A stretch of 64,000 nucleotides of DNA from Cryptomeria japonica (Eukaryota; Streptophyta; Pinopsida; Cupressales; Cupressaceae): NCBI RefSeq assembly GCF_030272615.1, contig NC_081409.1, forward strand, positions 655,312,468-655,376,467, given 5' to 3'. The notes under the pieces were generated by a model, which was not told the origin of the DNA, did no database searches, and saw only the letters and a program-made list of their open reading frames with translations. The position numbers were made by a program, and so were the translations under genes. Of the stretch, positions 36,868 to 49,800 are shown piece after piece (positions within the stretch are counted from its first letter, which is position 1; each line of letters starts with the position of its first letter).

Positions 36868-37011
36868 AGGGTTTCCACACTAGGAGCCTTACTCACTTAC
36901 GTTTCGCCTTAGAATATTTAAAAAAATTATTTTGTTAAAAGGAATTTTGCATTTAAATAAATTTAATTCTAAAAGAAATAAATTAATTGTTTTGTCTTAT
37001 TTCCTCTTAGG

Positions 37012-38079
37012 ATGCCTCCGTTGACGCGACAAGCTCGCAAGCGCGGGCGGGGTCCTAGACGTGAGCGCCTAGCTCGCGATGAGGAAGAGAGGGAGGCATC
37101 GGTTCCAGAGGAGAACCCAGGAGCACCTCCCGAACAGCCAAATGAACCTAACCGTGACCTTCTAGCAGCCATTCAGAATCTTATTGGCATTGTTCAGGAA
37201 AGGATTCCTGCAGAGAACCCTCCGGCTAGGAGTCATGACTCTAGGAGTCATAGATCTATTGATAGAGAACAGAGCAGGAGCCCAGCTCCGATTCCTGTAG
37301 AGAGCCAGGGTGGTAATGAGCCAGAGTCAGTGCATATGCCAGGACCACCTCCTGCGGTGGAGCCAGTCTATTTTGAGAGAGGTCGTCGAGATCCAGGGGA
37401 TCTCATCAGGGAGGTCATGCGCCTCCAACCACCATCCTTCGGAGGTTCTACAGATGGAGTAGAGGCCGAGGCATGGCTTCTGAGTCTTGAGAGGTGCTTT
37501 GCGTTGCGTTCTTATGAGAGCAACTTGAAAGCACGTGTTGCAGTTCATCTTCTGAGAGGAACAGCCTCCACCTGGTGGAGACAGGAAGAGTACAAATGCG
37601 GATTAGCACCTGATACACTCACTTGGGAGATTTTCACCGAGAGGTTCCGTGAGAGGTACCTATCAGAGCACTTCAGGCAGCGTCGTATAGACGAATTTCA
37701 TGATCTCCAACAAAAAGGCTTGTCAGTAACCCAGTATGAGAGTAAATTCTTTGAGTTGTTGCCATATGTAGATTATCTAAAGGATGAGAAACTTCTTGTA
37801 AACCGCTTCATCAGGGGATTGAATGCCGGTATAGCCGGGCCTGTTAGGATGTCCGCTCCAGAGAGCCTTCGGGTTGCTGTAGAGAAGGCACTGATTGCCG
37901 AGGAAATTCAGGTTAGACCACAGGACAATAGGGATCGGTATCAGAACCGAAATCCCGCACCTCAGACTTATGGATTCCAGAAACCACATTGGAAGGGGAA
38001 CAACCGAAATTCTCAGGGGTTCTCCAAACCCCCTCCTCCACAACAGACACCACAGAACCAGAGGCAGAAGCCTCCATAG
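37012..38079 (+). CDS. Gypsy-1 Gag (capsid part), ends at in-frame TAG
   Basis: The ATG at 37012 begins MPPLTRQARKRGRG, a basic N-terminus. Residues about 140-260 are a Ty3/Gypsy retrotransposon Gag domain (AEAWLLSLERCF … ATSTWW-type core, FRERYLSEHFRQRRIDEF). A Pro/Gln-rich linker follows. The frame stops at TAG 38077-38079, before the zinc knuckle, which lies 63 codons further on in the same frame ([14 protein letters not shown] from 38269). A Gag lacking its own nucleocapsid knuckle is unlikely to be the normal product. The linker is full of CAG codons, so the TAG is probably a mutated Gln codon. Leaky readthrough is possible but unproven. The product would assemble the virus-like particle. 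Confidence 0.88.
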   Translation: MPPLTRQARKRGRGPRRERLARDEEEREASVPEENPGAPPEQPNEPNRDLLAAIQNLIGIVQERIPAENPPARSHDSRSHRSIDREQSRSPAPIPVESQGGNEPESVHMPGPPPAVEPVYFERGRRDPGDLIREVMRLQPPSFGGSTDGVEAEAWLLSLERCFALRSYESNLKARVAVHLLRGTASTWWRQEEYKCGLAPDTLTWEIFTERFRERYLSEHFRQRRIDEFHDLQQKGLSVTQYESKFFELLPYVDYLKDEKLLVNRFIRGLNAGIAGPVRMSAPESLRVAVEKALIAEEIQVRPQDNRDRYQNRNPAPQTYGFQKPHWKGNNRNSQGFSKPPPPQQTPQNQRQKPP

Positions 38080-41000
38080 TATCCGCAGGGCTCCAAGCCC
38101 AAGCAATGGCAGACTCAGGGACAGAAACGTGATCAGAGAGCACAGGGGCAGTACACACAGCCGGCGGGGACTCAGCAGTCCTCCAGGGGTGGGTACAGCG
38201 GATCCAGTAGGACAGGAGGTCAGGGATTTTCTAGGCCTCAGGGTGCCCAGTTCCAGGCACGGGGTGCTTGCTTTACTTGTGGAGCCATGGGGCACTTGGC
38301 GAGGGATTGCCCTCAGGGACAAGTAGCAGGGAGTCAGCGGATGGCCGCTTCAGAGCCGACAGTTGGTGATATGGGCAGGTCCCATAGAGTTTTTGCAGCG
38401 GTTGACAACCGCCAGGCCGATCATCAAGCCACGGTTATCGAATCTTCAGGTATAATCAGAGGTAACAATGTATCTATTTTGTTTGATTCAGGAGCTACTG
38501 ACTCCTTTATATCTCCATTGGTTGTGGAGCGTTGCGGGCTAGTGGCAACTAGGCAGGGTGTCAGTTGGGAAGTGGAATTAGCCTCAGGGGCTAGAGTGTC
38601 AGTGGAATCAAAAGTTAGGGCATGTCAGTTGCAGATTGGCAAGACCACCACTGTAGTAGACCTTAGAGTGACTCCACTTGGATCTTATGGAATCGTACTT
38701 GGCATGGATTGGCTTTATGCCCACAGAGCCAAGATGGATTGCCGCCTGAAAAAGATCGAGTGTGAGGATGATCATGGTTCGCCCATAGTTATCACCGGGA
38801 TTCAGAGGCCCGTGTCTCTTCGGATGATCTCCGCAATGCAGCTCAAGCGGAGCATGCGGAAGGGATGTCAGCTTTTTGCTATCACTATCAGTGACAGAGG
38901 AGAAGAGGAGGAAAAGGAAACATCGCTCGATGACCATCCTATCCTTCAGGGATACTCAGATGTATTTCCTTCAGAGTTACCGAGAATGCCTCCCCGCAGA
39001 GAGATTGATTTTCATATAGACCTTGTACCAGGAGCCGAGCCAGTTTCCAGAGCACCTTATAGAATGACCACAAATGAGCTTAATGAACTTAAAATTCAGC
39101 TTGAGGAACTTCTTGAGAAGGGTCATATCCGTCCTAGCGTATCCCCGTGGGGTGCACCAGTTATCTTCGTTAAGAAGAAGGATGGATCTCTCCGATTGTG
39201 TATGGATTATCGGCAGCTAAATAAAGTAACCATCAAGAACCGATATCCTTTGCCTAGAATTGATGATTTATTTGACCAGCTTCAGGGTGCCAAAGTCTTT
39301 TCCAAAATAGATCTGAAGTCAGGATACCATCAGTTGAGAATAGTGGAAAGTGATATCCACAAGACCGCTTTTCGCACTAGATATGGTCACTATGAGTTTA
39401 CCGTAGTCCCCTTTGGACTTATGAATGCCCCAGCAGTTTTTATGAGTCTCATGAATGGGGTGTTCCGTACCTTTCTGGACCGTTTTGTTGTTGTGTTCCT
39501 CGATGATATATTGATATATTCTCGGAATGAGAAGGAGCATGAGGAGCACCTGAAACAGGTATTGCAGTGTTTGCGAGATAACCAGTTGTTTGGCAGCCTA
39601 GCGAAGTGTGCTTTCTTTCGATCTGAGGTCAAGTACCTTGGACACGTTATTTCCGGTGATGGGATCTCAGTTGACCCATCAAAGATTAGGGCTATTATGG
39701 ATTGGCCAGCGCCTACCAGTGTGACAGAGGTCAGGAGTTTTATGGGTTTAGCAGGATATTACCGACGTTTTGTCGAAGGGTTCTCCAGAGTCGCACACCC
39801 TATTACCTCTCTTCAGCGTAAAGGGAAGAAATTCGAGTGGACAGGGAAGTGCGAGAAGGCCTTTCAGGAACTCAAGAAGGCACTTACTAGCGTTCCTATC
39901 CTTGTTGTGCCAGATCCTTCAGCTGATTTCATGGTTTGTACCGATGCTTCCTTAGAGGGTTTAGGGGCAGTTCTTATGCAAGGTGGTAGGGCCATAGCTT
40001 TTGAGTCTAGGAAACTTAAGACTCATGAACTTAATTATCCCACTCACGACCTTGAGCTCGCTGCAGTAGTGCATGCACTTGTGAGGTGGAGACACTTCCT
40101 TTTAGGACATCACTTTGAGTTGCATTCAGATCACCAGAGTCTTCAGTATATCTTCACTCAGCCGAACCTTAATGCACGTCAGAGGAGATGGATGGAGTTT
40201 TTGTGCGAATATGATTTTGACGTTCACTACATCAAGGGAAAGGAAAATGTAGTTGCAGATGCCTTGAGTAGGAGACGTCATGAGGTTTGCACCATATCCA
40301 TGGGCACAGACTTGAGGGACCGTATACTTCGGCACTTATCTGAGGATGGATGGTATGCAGAGGTTTGTCAGGTATTACGTTCTCAGGTCACTCTAGAAGG
40401 GAAATATGTGGATTATTCTTTGGAGTCCGATGGACTATTACGCCATAGAGGGCGCATTTATGTACCTTCCTCCGGAGGGTTGCGAGAGTTCATTGTCTCG
40501 GAAGCTCATAGAGCTCCTTATGCAGCGCATCCCGGGGTTAAGAAGTTGCATGCAGACTTGAGGCAGTTGTATCATTGGCCGGGAATGCGGCAGCTCATTG
40601 CTGAGATAGTAGCTCGGTGTCTCGAGTGTCAGAGGGTAAAGGCGGAGCACCGCCATCCAGGTGGGTTGCTTCAGTCTCATGCTATACCAGAGTGGAAGTG
40701 GGATACTATATCCATGGATTTCATCATTGGTCTCCCTATGTCTTCTCGTCGCCATGATGCTATCTTGGTGACAGTTGACAAGTTGACCAAAGTAGCTCAC
40801 TTTTCACCAGTCCGTACTACATTCACAGCTCCTACAGTAGCACAGGTGTTCTTGCGAGATATTGTTAGACTACATGGCATACCCCGCAAGATTATTTCTG
40901 ACAGGGATTCTCTTTTCACTTCTACCTTTTGGAAGTCATTACAGGCAGCTATGGGCACAAAGCTCAATTTCAGTACAGCGTATCACCCGGAGACAGATGG

Positions 41001-41778
41001 TCAGACAGAGAGAGTCAATCAGGTGTTAGAGGATATGCTTCGTATGTACGTCATGGATCATCAGACCCGGTGGGAGGAGTATCTTCCCTTAGTGGAGTTT
41101 GCCTATAACAATGGGCATCACACTTCTTTGGGAATGCCACCCTACCAGGCATTATACGGCAGGCCTTGCAGGACACCCTTGAGTTGGGATCGCATAGAGG
41201 ATAGAGTTGCTATTGGTCCTGAGTTAGTTCGAGATATGGAACTACAGGTGGATTTGATTAGGCAGCGTCTCAGAGAGGCTCAGGATAGACAGAAGAAGTA
41301 TGCCGATGCAAAAAGGATTGACCGTAGTTACTTGGTAGGAGACAGAGTTTTCTTGAGAGTGCGACCGCATAAGAGTCCGATCCATTACGGAAAGGGTTCT
41401 AAGCTCGCACCTCGCTTTGTAGGACCTTTTGAGATTCTGGAGAGGATAGGCCCAGTTGCCTACCGTTTAGCTTTGCCACCTAGCCTGTCACGCATCCACG
41501 ATGTGTTTCATGTTTCAGTTTTGAGAAAATATATCTATGATGAGTCTCACATTTTAGATTGGGATGCCTTGCAGGTGGAGTCGGACGGGCAGCTAGCTTT
41601 GGAGCCCATTCGCATTTTGGCACGCCGGACATTGGCCCTTCGAGGTCGAGAGCTGGACCAGGTTAGGGTCCAGTGGGATTGTTATGATGAGGTTACGGCT
41701 TCATGGGAGGACGCGGCTCGTATGAGATCAGAGTACCCTCACCTCTTTGATGAACTCCAGGAGGAAGTTCATGCCTAG
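38080..41778 (+). CDS. Gypsy-1 nucleocapsid knuckle and Pol (PR-RT-RH-INT-chromodomain)
   Basis: Open in the Gag frame from the TAG to the stop at 41776-41778; the first ATG is at 38287. In order: CCHC knuckle (38269-38310); protease [12 protein letters not shown] (Asp codon 38485); RT with [33 protein letters not shown] and FLDDILIYS (Asp codons 39502 and 39505); RNase H ([15 protein letters not shown]); integrase HHCC region ([10 protein letters not shown] … CLECQ); integrase core with [20 protein letters not shown] and [13 protein letters not shown]; and a C-terminal chromodomain (about 41598-41750, [11 protein letters not shown]…SWEDAARM). All catalytic residues I can check are present. 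From 37012 the whole frame is 1,589 codons. Apart from the TAG, this copy looks coding-competent. Confidence 0.93.
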   Translation, partial: YPQGSKPKQWQTQGQKRDQRAQGQYTQPAGTQQSSRGGYSGSSRTGGQGFSRPQGAQFQARGACFTCGAMGHLARDCPQGQVAGSQRMAASEPTVGDMGRSHRVFAAVDNRQADHQATVIESSGIIRGNNVSILFDSGATDSFISPLVVERCGLVATRQGVSWEVELASGARVSVESKVRACQLQIGKTTTVVDLRVTPLGSYGIVLGMDWLYAHRAKMDCRLKKIECEDDHGSPIVITGIQRPVSLRMISAMQLKRSMRKGCQLFAITISDRGEEEEKETSLDDHPILQGYSDVFPSELPRMPPRREIDFHIDLVPGAEPVSRAPYRMTTNELNELKIQLEELLEKGHIRPSVSPWGAPVIFVKKKDGSLRLCMDYRQLNKVTIKNRYPLPRIDDLFDQLQGAKVFSKIDLKSGYHQLRIVESDIHKTAFRTRYGHYEFTVVPFGLMNAPAVFMSLMNGVFRTFLDRFVVVFLDDILIYSRNEKEHEEHLKQVLQCLRDNQLFGSLAKCAFFRSEVKYLGHVISGDGISVDPSKIRAIMDWPAPTSVTEVRSFMGLAGYYRRFVEGFSRVAHPITSLQRKGKKFEWTGKCEKAFQELKKALTSVPILVVPDPSADFMVCTDASLEGLGAVLMQGGRAIAFESRKLKTHELNYPTHDLELAAVVHALVRWRHFLLGHHFELHSDHQSLQYIFTQPNLNARQRRWMEFLCEYDFDVHYIKGKENVVADALSRRRHEVCTISMGTDLRDRILRHLSEDGWYAEVCQVLRSQVTLEGKYVDYSLESDGLLRHRGRIYVPSSGGLREFIVSEAHRAPYAAHPGVKKLHADLRQLYHWPGMRQLIAEIVARCLECQRVKAEHRHPGGLLQSHAIPEWKWDTISMDFIIGLPMSSRRHDAILVTVDKLTKVAHFSPVRTTFTAPTVAQVFLRDIVRLHGIPRKIISDRDSLFTSTFWKSLQAAMGTKLNFSTAYHPETDGQTERVNQVLEDMLRMYVMDHQTRWEEYLPLVEFAYNNGHHTSLGMPPYQALYGRPCRTPLSWDRIEDRVAIGPELVRDMELQVDLIRQRLREAQDRQKKYADAKRIDRSYLVGDRVFLRVRPHKSPIHYGKGSKLAPRFVGPFEILERIGPVAYRLALPPSLSRIHDVFHVSVLRKYIYDESHILDWDALQVESDGQLALEPIRILARRTLALRGRELDQVRVQWDCYDEVTASWEDAARMRSEYPHLFDELQEEVHA

Positions 41779-41788
41779 AGGGGGAGGA
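41777..41788 (+). promoter_or_regulatory. Gypsy-1 polypurine tract
   Basis: AGAGGGGGAGGA overlaps the pol stop codon and directly precedes the 3' LTR start TGTGAGG. Confidence 0.92.
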
Positions 41789-44302
41789 TGTGAGGCCTCA
41801 CCTCGACTCAGTTTGACATTCAGTGGATTTTATATTTTAGACTGCTATGGATACTTTGTTTTGATGCATTTTTGAGATTTAGAACTTTTATGTTTTCAGG
41901 ATATTGGATAACATTGCTATGAATTGATGTTTTACTTACATGCTTTATGAGATAGAACACTACAGGATTAGTAGAAAGAATGATATTGCATTGATAGATG
42001 TCGTTAATGAATTTGCAAGACTTTACTTTGAATATAAAACTATGATGTATGTTTAGTTTATGTGAATTGGGATGAAAATTGCTTATGCGAATTTGCTTGA
42101 CAAAAGTTGTATTCAATCTGTGCAGATGGAAATTGTATGCAAGTAATGATGTGCATTGTTATATTATTGAATTATATTTTATATGAATATTTGGGAGTAC
42201 TAATGTGTAAATTGAGATGCGCAGGAAATTTACCATGTGACCATGGAAAATTACGGAGAATCAAACCTAGACTTATGTATGTTCGTAAAGCCAGGGTTTG
42301 TCTATTTGGAGAGACAACACCCCGTTTGTGTTGTATTTGATTCGTATCAGTATATGCTGCATGTGTGTTTTGTGTTATTTAAATCTATTGTGTAAAAAAC
42401 CTCAAGAGACAATTTCATGTTTATTTTTGTAAAAGTATTTTATTAGTGTCACTTGACACATGTGTGGATGTAAATTTTAATATTTTATCTTGTCTCTTGA
42501 TGGGAAAGTGTTAATTATTATTAATTTTAAATAAAATAATGTGTTGTCAAAAGTTATTTTGAGAATATAATATTTAGTGTGGTCAACTTATGTTTGACCC
42601 GAAAATAAACTTCAGAGGGGTTTAAAATGGGTTAAATGAACACCTAGGGGTAGTTTATTAGGGTTTCCTGAAGCCCATAAGGTATACCTAGGGGTTAGGG
42701 GTAATTTTAGGCAAGTTTCTACTTTATTATGATCTTTTTAACGCTTTTAAAATTGGCTTTTTTGAGTTGAGCGAAAATTGAAAATTGAAGTGAAAATCAA
42801 ACCAAGATTTTCCCTCTTGGAAGGAAAGTCTTTTTGCATTTTTGCTTTCTTCCTTCTTTTTGTTGATTTTTTTTAGAATCCTGTGAGAACTCAGAGAGTG
42901 AGCTTCTTAAGGAAGATTTTTGGGAATAGCTGGTTAATCACCCACTCTCCATTTTTGGAGACAGAAAAAAAAAAGTTTGGAAGAAAAATAATGTTATGGG
43001 AAAAAGAAATTGATTAAGGAAAATAAAAGATTGTGGATTGGGCAGCTCTTCTTCAGATATCATTATAACCTTTTGGGCAGATTAAGGTTGGTTTCATTTT
43101 TACTTTTAATGACTTGTTTTTGTTTATTTCTGAAAGTTGTTGAATAAGAAAATCTGTATTCTTGAAAACGAATGTTTGAAAATCTTTTGGTTTTGTTTTA
43201 TGAATGAATGTGTTTTGGGAGTTTTCTCAAGATCTCTCTTTCTCTTGGGAGAGAAGAGGATCTTGAGGGTGGTAGCAGTGACAGCCCTTGAGTGAGAGAC
43301 TCTCTTTAGAGAGCGATCACAAGGGATCTTTGTGTGACCCTTGCTGCATGGCCTGTTTGTGCAATGGGGGTCATAAGGAGGGTTATAAGGCTAGAATGCC
43401 TTTGGGGGGCATAAGGATTATGGGGTTGAGATTTGATATTTTATTTGTGCCATGAGGTGGCTTCTTGTTATTACATACTTGCAGATTCTCCTCAGGGTAT
43501 TTGGTCCACCACCACCCTTTGATAATGTTCACCACCAGAGTGTGGTGCTGTGAAAGCCAGGTTGGGAATGTGTCTGGAATATTTGTATGTTTTGGGTTTC
43601 TTTGTGTTTGCCTGTTTGTTACCCGTCTAGGAATTGGTTCTCCGAGCTCGGGGGTGGCTACCAGTTAGCCTAGGCTGGGAGGTGAGCACTCCGTGGTCAA
43701 TTTTGTGTTTTCTATTATGCAGGAAATTCAGAAGAAAGAGGATAGGATTCATGAAAGATATTCAGAAGATTGTATTTGAAGATATTTGAATTCAGTTGCA
43801 GATGTATGTTTAAAGTTGTTGTAAATAAATGCCTCAATGCAAGAGAAAGGAGAAGCAAGTTGAAATTTGTAATAGTAGACTTGAAATCTTAATGTTGTGA
43901 CTGTTCAGAGAAATCATTCTGTAAATTTGGTAGAATATTTTAGAGATGTATAAAAGGAAGAAAAGCTTGTTATTTCTACTTCTGGTTTATAAAAAAAAGG
44001 GGTTTAAATTGTGTTGCATGCAAAAAGCCTCTTGTATTATGGAAAGAAATAAAAGATTTGTTTTTTTCATTTTGACATTAATTATATTTTCACTTGTGGC
44101 AAATAAAAGATTATTGTTGTTGAAAGATTTCTATGTATTTTTTTTTATAAAAAAAAAAAGTTGTTTTAAGTGAATATTCTATTTTTAAAAAAAAAGAATA
44201 TATAAATGGATTTCTTTATTTCTAGAAAAAGTATAATGTAGCTTTATAAAATACTTTGAATTGTATTTTTGTTAACATTGATCTAAAAGCTAGCTTTATA
44301 AA

Positions 44303-44363
<61 letters not shown>

Positions 44364-44512
44364 CTATTTTTGATTAAACTTAATGTTATCTTTTTCTTTA
44401 TTATATTAGTTTAGAATTTTGTATGTAAAATTCTCTTCAAAAAAAAACCTTATATAAATTTATATTGAAATAAATTTCTTTTTTTATTTTTACTATGCTT
44501 ATTTAAGTTATG

Positions 44513-44551
<39 letters not shown>

Positions 44552-45580
44552 ATATATATATATTTATATATATATATATATATACATATAAATATTATTA
44601 TGTATTTATTTTAAAAAAAAAATTTAATTTAAAAAAAAAAAATCTAAAACGAAGTTTAGGGTCCCGCGGGCTCCTCTGTGCGTACGCACAGTGGACGTCC
44701 GCGCGGCGCCCACTGTGTGCACGCACAGTGGAGCCGCTTGCGGCTTCCACTGTGTGGGCACACAGTGGACGGCCGCGGCCGCCACTGTGTGGCCACACAG
44801 TGGTGCCGCCAGCGGCGCCCACTGTGTGGGCACACAGTGGAGCCGCGGCGCCCACTGTGCGCTCACATAGTGGCGCGCATGCGGCCGGATCCGTTTTTCT
44901 CCCCCGTGACCTGCATTAAAATATTAATGGGATTCATGGTCGCCAAGGGCTTCGGCCCGGCCATGAAGTTTAACAGTTTAAAAAAATATATATAATAATA
45001 TAAAGGGTTTAAAACCCTAACCGAGTGGAGGTTAGGGCAGTTAATTAAAATAATTATTAACATATTTACCAGTTTAGTAAATATACATATATATATGTTT
45101 CCATAAATACATATGGAAATTATATATATGTATGTAAATGTATGAATTTGAGCATTTTTGTATAAGTAATTAAATTTTAAGTATATAAATATATGCATAA
45201 TCAATTATGTATATATGTATATATTTAATTAATCCCGATTTTAACTTTGGTTAAATTATTAAGAGAAATATAAAAGAATTAAAAAAAAACTATAAAGTCA
45301 TATTGGAGGATAAATTAAAATATCTCTCCTAATACTTTTAGTATGAATAATTTAATAAAACTATTAATTAAATATCTTTTGGAGATAAAATTTAAACCAG
45401 TAGGTTATTCCGCGATTAGAATATAACCGATTGTCGATGCTTCGTTCGTTTCAGAATGAGCTCGAATTTATTAATGGAATTTTCGTTAACGCTTGTCGCA
45501 AGAGTGTGCTTGTTAATTAAATCAGTTGCTTTTAAAAAAAAAAATTTGTTCCGTTTTTGCCCTAAATTTTGGGCATGACA
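41789..45580 (+). repeat. Gypsy-1 3' LTR (3,792 bp)
   Basis: Near-identical to 33057-36852. Substitutions seen by eye include GCAGGAC/GCAAGAC, TTTGGTG/TTTAGTG, CACTACC/CACCACC, and two C-to-T type changes in the last palindrome (CACACAG/CACATAG and GCACGCGG/GCATGCGG). Most are transitions. Confidence 0.95.
44673..44874. repeat. GC-rich palindrome array in Gypsy-1 3' LTR
   Basis: The same six-dyad array as in the 5' LTR, with the same spacing. Only the last dyad (CACTGTGCGC…CACATAGTGG) has acquired a change. Confidence 0.93.
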
Positions 45581-45585
45581 CAACA
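45581..45585. repeat. Gypsy-1 target duplication, right (CAACA)
   Basis: Matches 33052-33056. Confidence 0.93.
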
Positions 45586-46646
45586 GATTCACTAATAAAC
45601 CGGTTAGGATACATGCAAACCAAATAGAAAACAAAGCATTCACCTACAAGAGCACAATCACCATAACACAATATATTTTATGTGGAAACCCAAATGGGAA
45701 AAACCATGATAAGTAGAAACTCACAAGTAACTATCTGCAGAATAGAAACTAGACCGGTTAAGGTCATACAATGTTCTTCACCAAAATAGATCCTATTAGG
45801 ATTCTAGATCTCTGTTAGGAGATAAGTCATATTAAAGACTACCTTGTTAGAGGATTTTAGATCCACAGTTGTGAACCACCTTGTTAGAGGATTTACAAAG
45901 GATTTGCTAGGCCTACTCGGTTAAGGGTTTCAGACTTGTCGAAGATATTAGTAATCAACAAGTGAATGATCTAGATAATAGCACATTATGCTTAATTATA
46001 TCTTTGTCATCTCATTGTTAATGAATTTTAGCATTACGTTAGTCTTCAATATCTCCACACTCTATTTCTTTACACAGACCTAATCTTCTCTTCAATGATC
46101 GCACAAATGTCTCATACTCTGTCTCTTACACATGCGAACCCTAGACATGATGTCCTTATAAAGGAATCTGATTTCATGTCGATCCAATAGAATTAGACTA
46201 CAAGTTTCTAGGTTCAGTGCATCTAGACACATTTGGTAACACGACACTGAAACACCTCCAAAGTGTCGGTGGATGATAACTCATCACACATTACAATAAT
46301 ACCGGTTAGTAACTCATCACAGATATACATCGGTTAATACAATATACTGATTACCGATTGTCAAAAATGAAGACTGGTAGATCATAGTGGTTCGATCAAA
46401 AGTTAACTACTGCTTGGGTCCTTCGTACCACTTGAGATCTTGGAACCACTTGGGGTCATTATATTGTTTGAGCTCTTTAGTCAATATGTGATCGGTAAAC
46501 ATCTTCTGCAAAATACCGATAGTCTAAAGACTATACATTCAATAATACACAATACCAGTTGGAACAATTACCGGTTAAGCATAACTCATGTCTCAAGAAA
46601 ATTTGTGACCATCAATGACAATCACAACATCATCACAATGCCAACA

Positions 46647-46820
46647 ATCTCCCCCTTTGGCATTGATGGCAACATTTAGGAAAATTTTGACATCTAAGTG
46701 TTTTTACAATAATAATAAAATGATGCTATAATCAAAATTACTCCCTTTGCAAAATTATAAGTAAGTGCATAAAATGGTAACATTCACCAAAATTTTAATG
46801 TACACTACTCCCCCTTTGCC
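46647..46820 (-). promoter_or_regulatory. Element B PPT and additional PPT-like tracts
   Basis: Read on the minus strand, AAAGGGGGAGAT (46658-46647) abuts the 3' LTR start TGTTGG and is the functional-position PPT. Two related tracts lie upstream: AAAGGGAGTA near 46748-46738 and AAAGGGGGAGTA near 46818-46806. Element C shows a similar cluster. Confidence 0.7.
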
Positions 46821-46873
46821 AAAAATGACAAAGTAACCCCTATTTCCTTATACAATAAAAATAGAGTAAATGT

Positions 46874-49800
46874 TCATGACAATAAGGAATGAAATTTCTC
46901 AAAAACAGATTTAAAGGTCTGCCCAAAAGTTTTCATGTCCACTGTCCATGACTCAAGTAATGAGGTGGCAACCTCACTTTCAGTGTTCATCTAGAATACT
47001 AGTTCTTCCATTGCATCAATGGTAATCATCTCTTGAGTTACCATGATAGCTTCCAAGTTCAGAAAACATTTTTGAAGAATCTGCAGTCTTGGCAATAGGA
47101 GCAATTGAAGCTCCTACAAATCTTTAGTCTGATTGCTAATCTCTGAGTCCATCTTAGTAGTTTGATGCTGGAAATGATGAACAGTTTGCCCATAGGTAGT
47201 GAAGAGATCATAGGGCATCTTGAAGTTGCTTATATATGCCTGTAACTTTGATTGGAGTTTATCTTTCTATTTAAGCACATTGTCACAAAATAGATGGGGT
47301 TGGTAGATTTTACTCAACAACAATTTACATTCACCCATAGAAACACTGATATCATTTTGTTTCTTTAGTAGTTGTGCCCTGAGTTCATTCATTTTCTTTA
47401 CTAAGGCACTATTAGGTGCCTTTTCATGGTTCTTCTTTGCAGTTGCTTCAGCAACATCTTCCAAGCATTGTACCTAGTCCTCCACTATGGTACAAAGAAG
47501 TTTAAGATTGGAAAGAGAGGAATCGGTACTAGGGAGGTTGGTACCTAAAATTAGAGTGGTAAGGGTGTCAACAACTATTTGTATGACATCCTATTCTTTC
47601 TTCCTTTGCAATTCTTCTAATCTTTCATGTGCAAGTTTGATGCCACAAAGCAACTCAAACTCATCTACTGATTGAAGATCAATAGGACTGGTGGTATCAA
47701 CCGCCTTGGTTTGATCATTAGTTTCCTTGGGAGTCTCCACTCCTTCTTTTGTTTTGATCTCTACTTGTGTGTTCTTCTCTACTTCCTTCTCCTCTTCTGC
47801 TCTTTTCGTATCCTCTTCTTTATTCTTTTTCTCCTCTTCTTTTTTTTTCTTCTCTTCCTCCTTCCTTTCTTCTTCCTTTCTCTTATCTTCTTCTCTCTTC
47901 TTCTCTCTCTCTTTCTTCTTTTCTTCCTTTTTTCTCTTGTCTTCCTCTTCTTTCCTCTTCTCCTCTTCTTTCCTCTTCTCTTCTTCTTTCCTCTTCTTTC
48001 CTCTTCTCTGCTTCTTTCCTCTTCTCTTCTTCTTTCCTCTTCTCCTCTTCTTTCCTTTTCTTTTCCTCTTCTGCTTTCTCTTTGTCTTATTTCTCTATCT
48101 CAACTATTTCTTTATCTGGAATGACATCCTCATTATCTAAGGCATCAACATCAATAGTGTCAATTTGTTATGTCACTCTTTCACCTTCACTGTCAAATAC
48201 CTCATCCAATTTGCTTAAGGATAGGTCAGGTGCTTGATCAACCTTCTTATTGGCTTCAGATACTTGGTGTATTCTGACAGCAGCTTTAACATGTATATGT
48301 GTGTCCTTTTCCACTTTAGAAGCTTTACCTTCTAGTAGTCTAAGTCATCTCCTTCTCATAAAGAAGATGCCTTTATGCTTATCCATAATTTCAAACAATT
48401 CAGAATTTGAAACATCAAGTAAGTATAGTGCAAAGAATTTCTCCCTGATCTCTTGTTCCCTTTCAATGGAAATGTGCCATTTATTATCTAAAGAATTATA
48501 TAAAGAATCTAGTGTAACTGATCTAATCTCAGATGGCGACCAATCATTAATACATAAGTATTTAATGACTTCCTATTCTACCTCCTCTTTCTCATTATCA
48601 TTAAAATCATGAAAATGTTCTTTTAAATCATCAAGCAATTTCCTCCTAAAGTTCTTAATTATCCTCTAACAATGTGCCATTGGCTTATAAGAAGAAATAT
48701 CTATATTTACCGGTGCAGAGGTTGTTGGTGCATTACCGGTGGTCTTTGTCTTTTTGCTTGATTACCTTGTCTTGTTTGTTTGAATCTCTGGTTCAGTGTC
48801 TTCTTCCTCTAGTGAGTGATTCTTGGTTTTTCACTTTCTTTCAAATACCTTTACTAGAGCACTCTTGGGTTTCTTCTTAGCTAGTGACTGCTTGGTCACT
48901 TTCGGATTGGTAGAGGTAACCGGTGCAAATACTGATGGCACTTCTTTGCCCTTTTTATGCTTAGGTTCTTCAATCAGTGTGACCCTCTCAAGGTAGGTAC
49001 CAATTCTCTTTTACTTTGCATCTAGTGGTGAGGCAAGTAGGGTAGAGGCATACCCGATCAACATGTCATTCATTACTTCATACCTCATAGGTTCCACTAT
49101 TTCCTTTCTTGGTTCCACTGCTTCCATTATGCATTCATCTATCCTTATTGTGAAGCAGATGTTATCTTCATACTTCTTCACAATATCATCATTTATCCTC
49201 ATTATGGCTCATCTTCCACTTTAATTCATCAAAATACTTATTAAGAACCTCAGGATAGGTAGTTCCCACTACTTGTAGGCTCTCCTTTATCTGTCTGGAA
49301 ACTGGTAGGTCAGAAACCCATTGAACATCACCTATTCCAGGGAAATAACCTTGAAAGTAGAAGAATAATCTGACTAGAAGTTGGCCAAACCTGAACCTTA
49401 GAGAATTGTCTTGTTTGATGGACTTCATATTCAATAACAATTGCTTTTGTAGATAGGTACATAAGTCAAATGTGGCATCTTCCTTGATCATTCTATAAGC
49501 AGCATTCACTGCAGCAGCGGGGACAAAGTTCATTGTGCTTGCATAAAATATCTAGTGGCCAATCACCATGCAAGCATATTTTACCATATCATCCACAATG
49601 GTGTTGACAGTCATCGCCCGTTGGTCACTCACAGAACCGGTGAGCTTTGTCATTTCAGTTTTGGTGACCTTCCAAAGAGCTAGTACCTCTCCAATGTTGT
49701 AGAAACTGATGATGGCATGAATTTCTTCTGGTGTGATGTCATGCATCCGCTCGAGTTACAACTTATCACCATGTACTCTACTGAGGATGATGCAGATATG

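Larger units (their letters stand above)
33057..45580 (+). mobile_element. Gypsy-1: young Tekay/Del-like chromovirus with 3.8-kb LTRs
   Basis: A 12,524-bp element with LTRs 33057-36852 and 41789-45580, PBS, a gag-pol frame, PPT, and a perfect CAACA duplication. By eye only about ten base substitutions separate the two 3.8-kb LTRs, apart from TA-repeat length changes. It is therefore the youngest insertion in the window. The C-terminal chromodomain and sequence place it among chromoviruses, most like the Tekay/Del clade. One in-frame TAG (38077-38079) separates Gag from Pol. Confidence 0.95.
32968..46646 (-). repeat. Element B 3' LTR, split by Gypsy-1
   Basis: Pieces 32968-33056 and 45586-46646 total 1150 bp once Gypsy-1 and one CAACA copy are removed, the same length as the 5' LTR. 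In plus orientation it starts TGATGAATACTAAGAGGG and ends ATGCCAACA. Confidence 0.88.

Noticed and set aside
47672-48237. Phe/Leu/Ser-rich plus-strand frames that look like membrane proteins
   Set aside because: They are reverse-strand shadows of the Glu/Lys-rich tract in ORF2 of element B.
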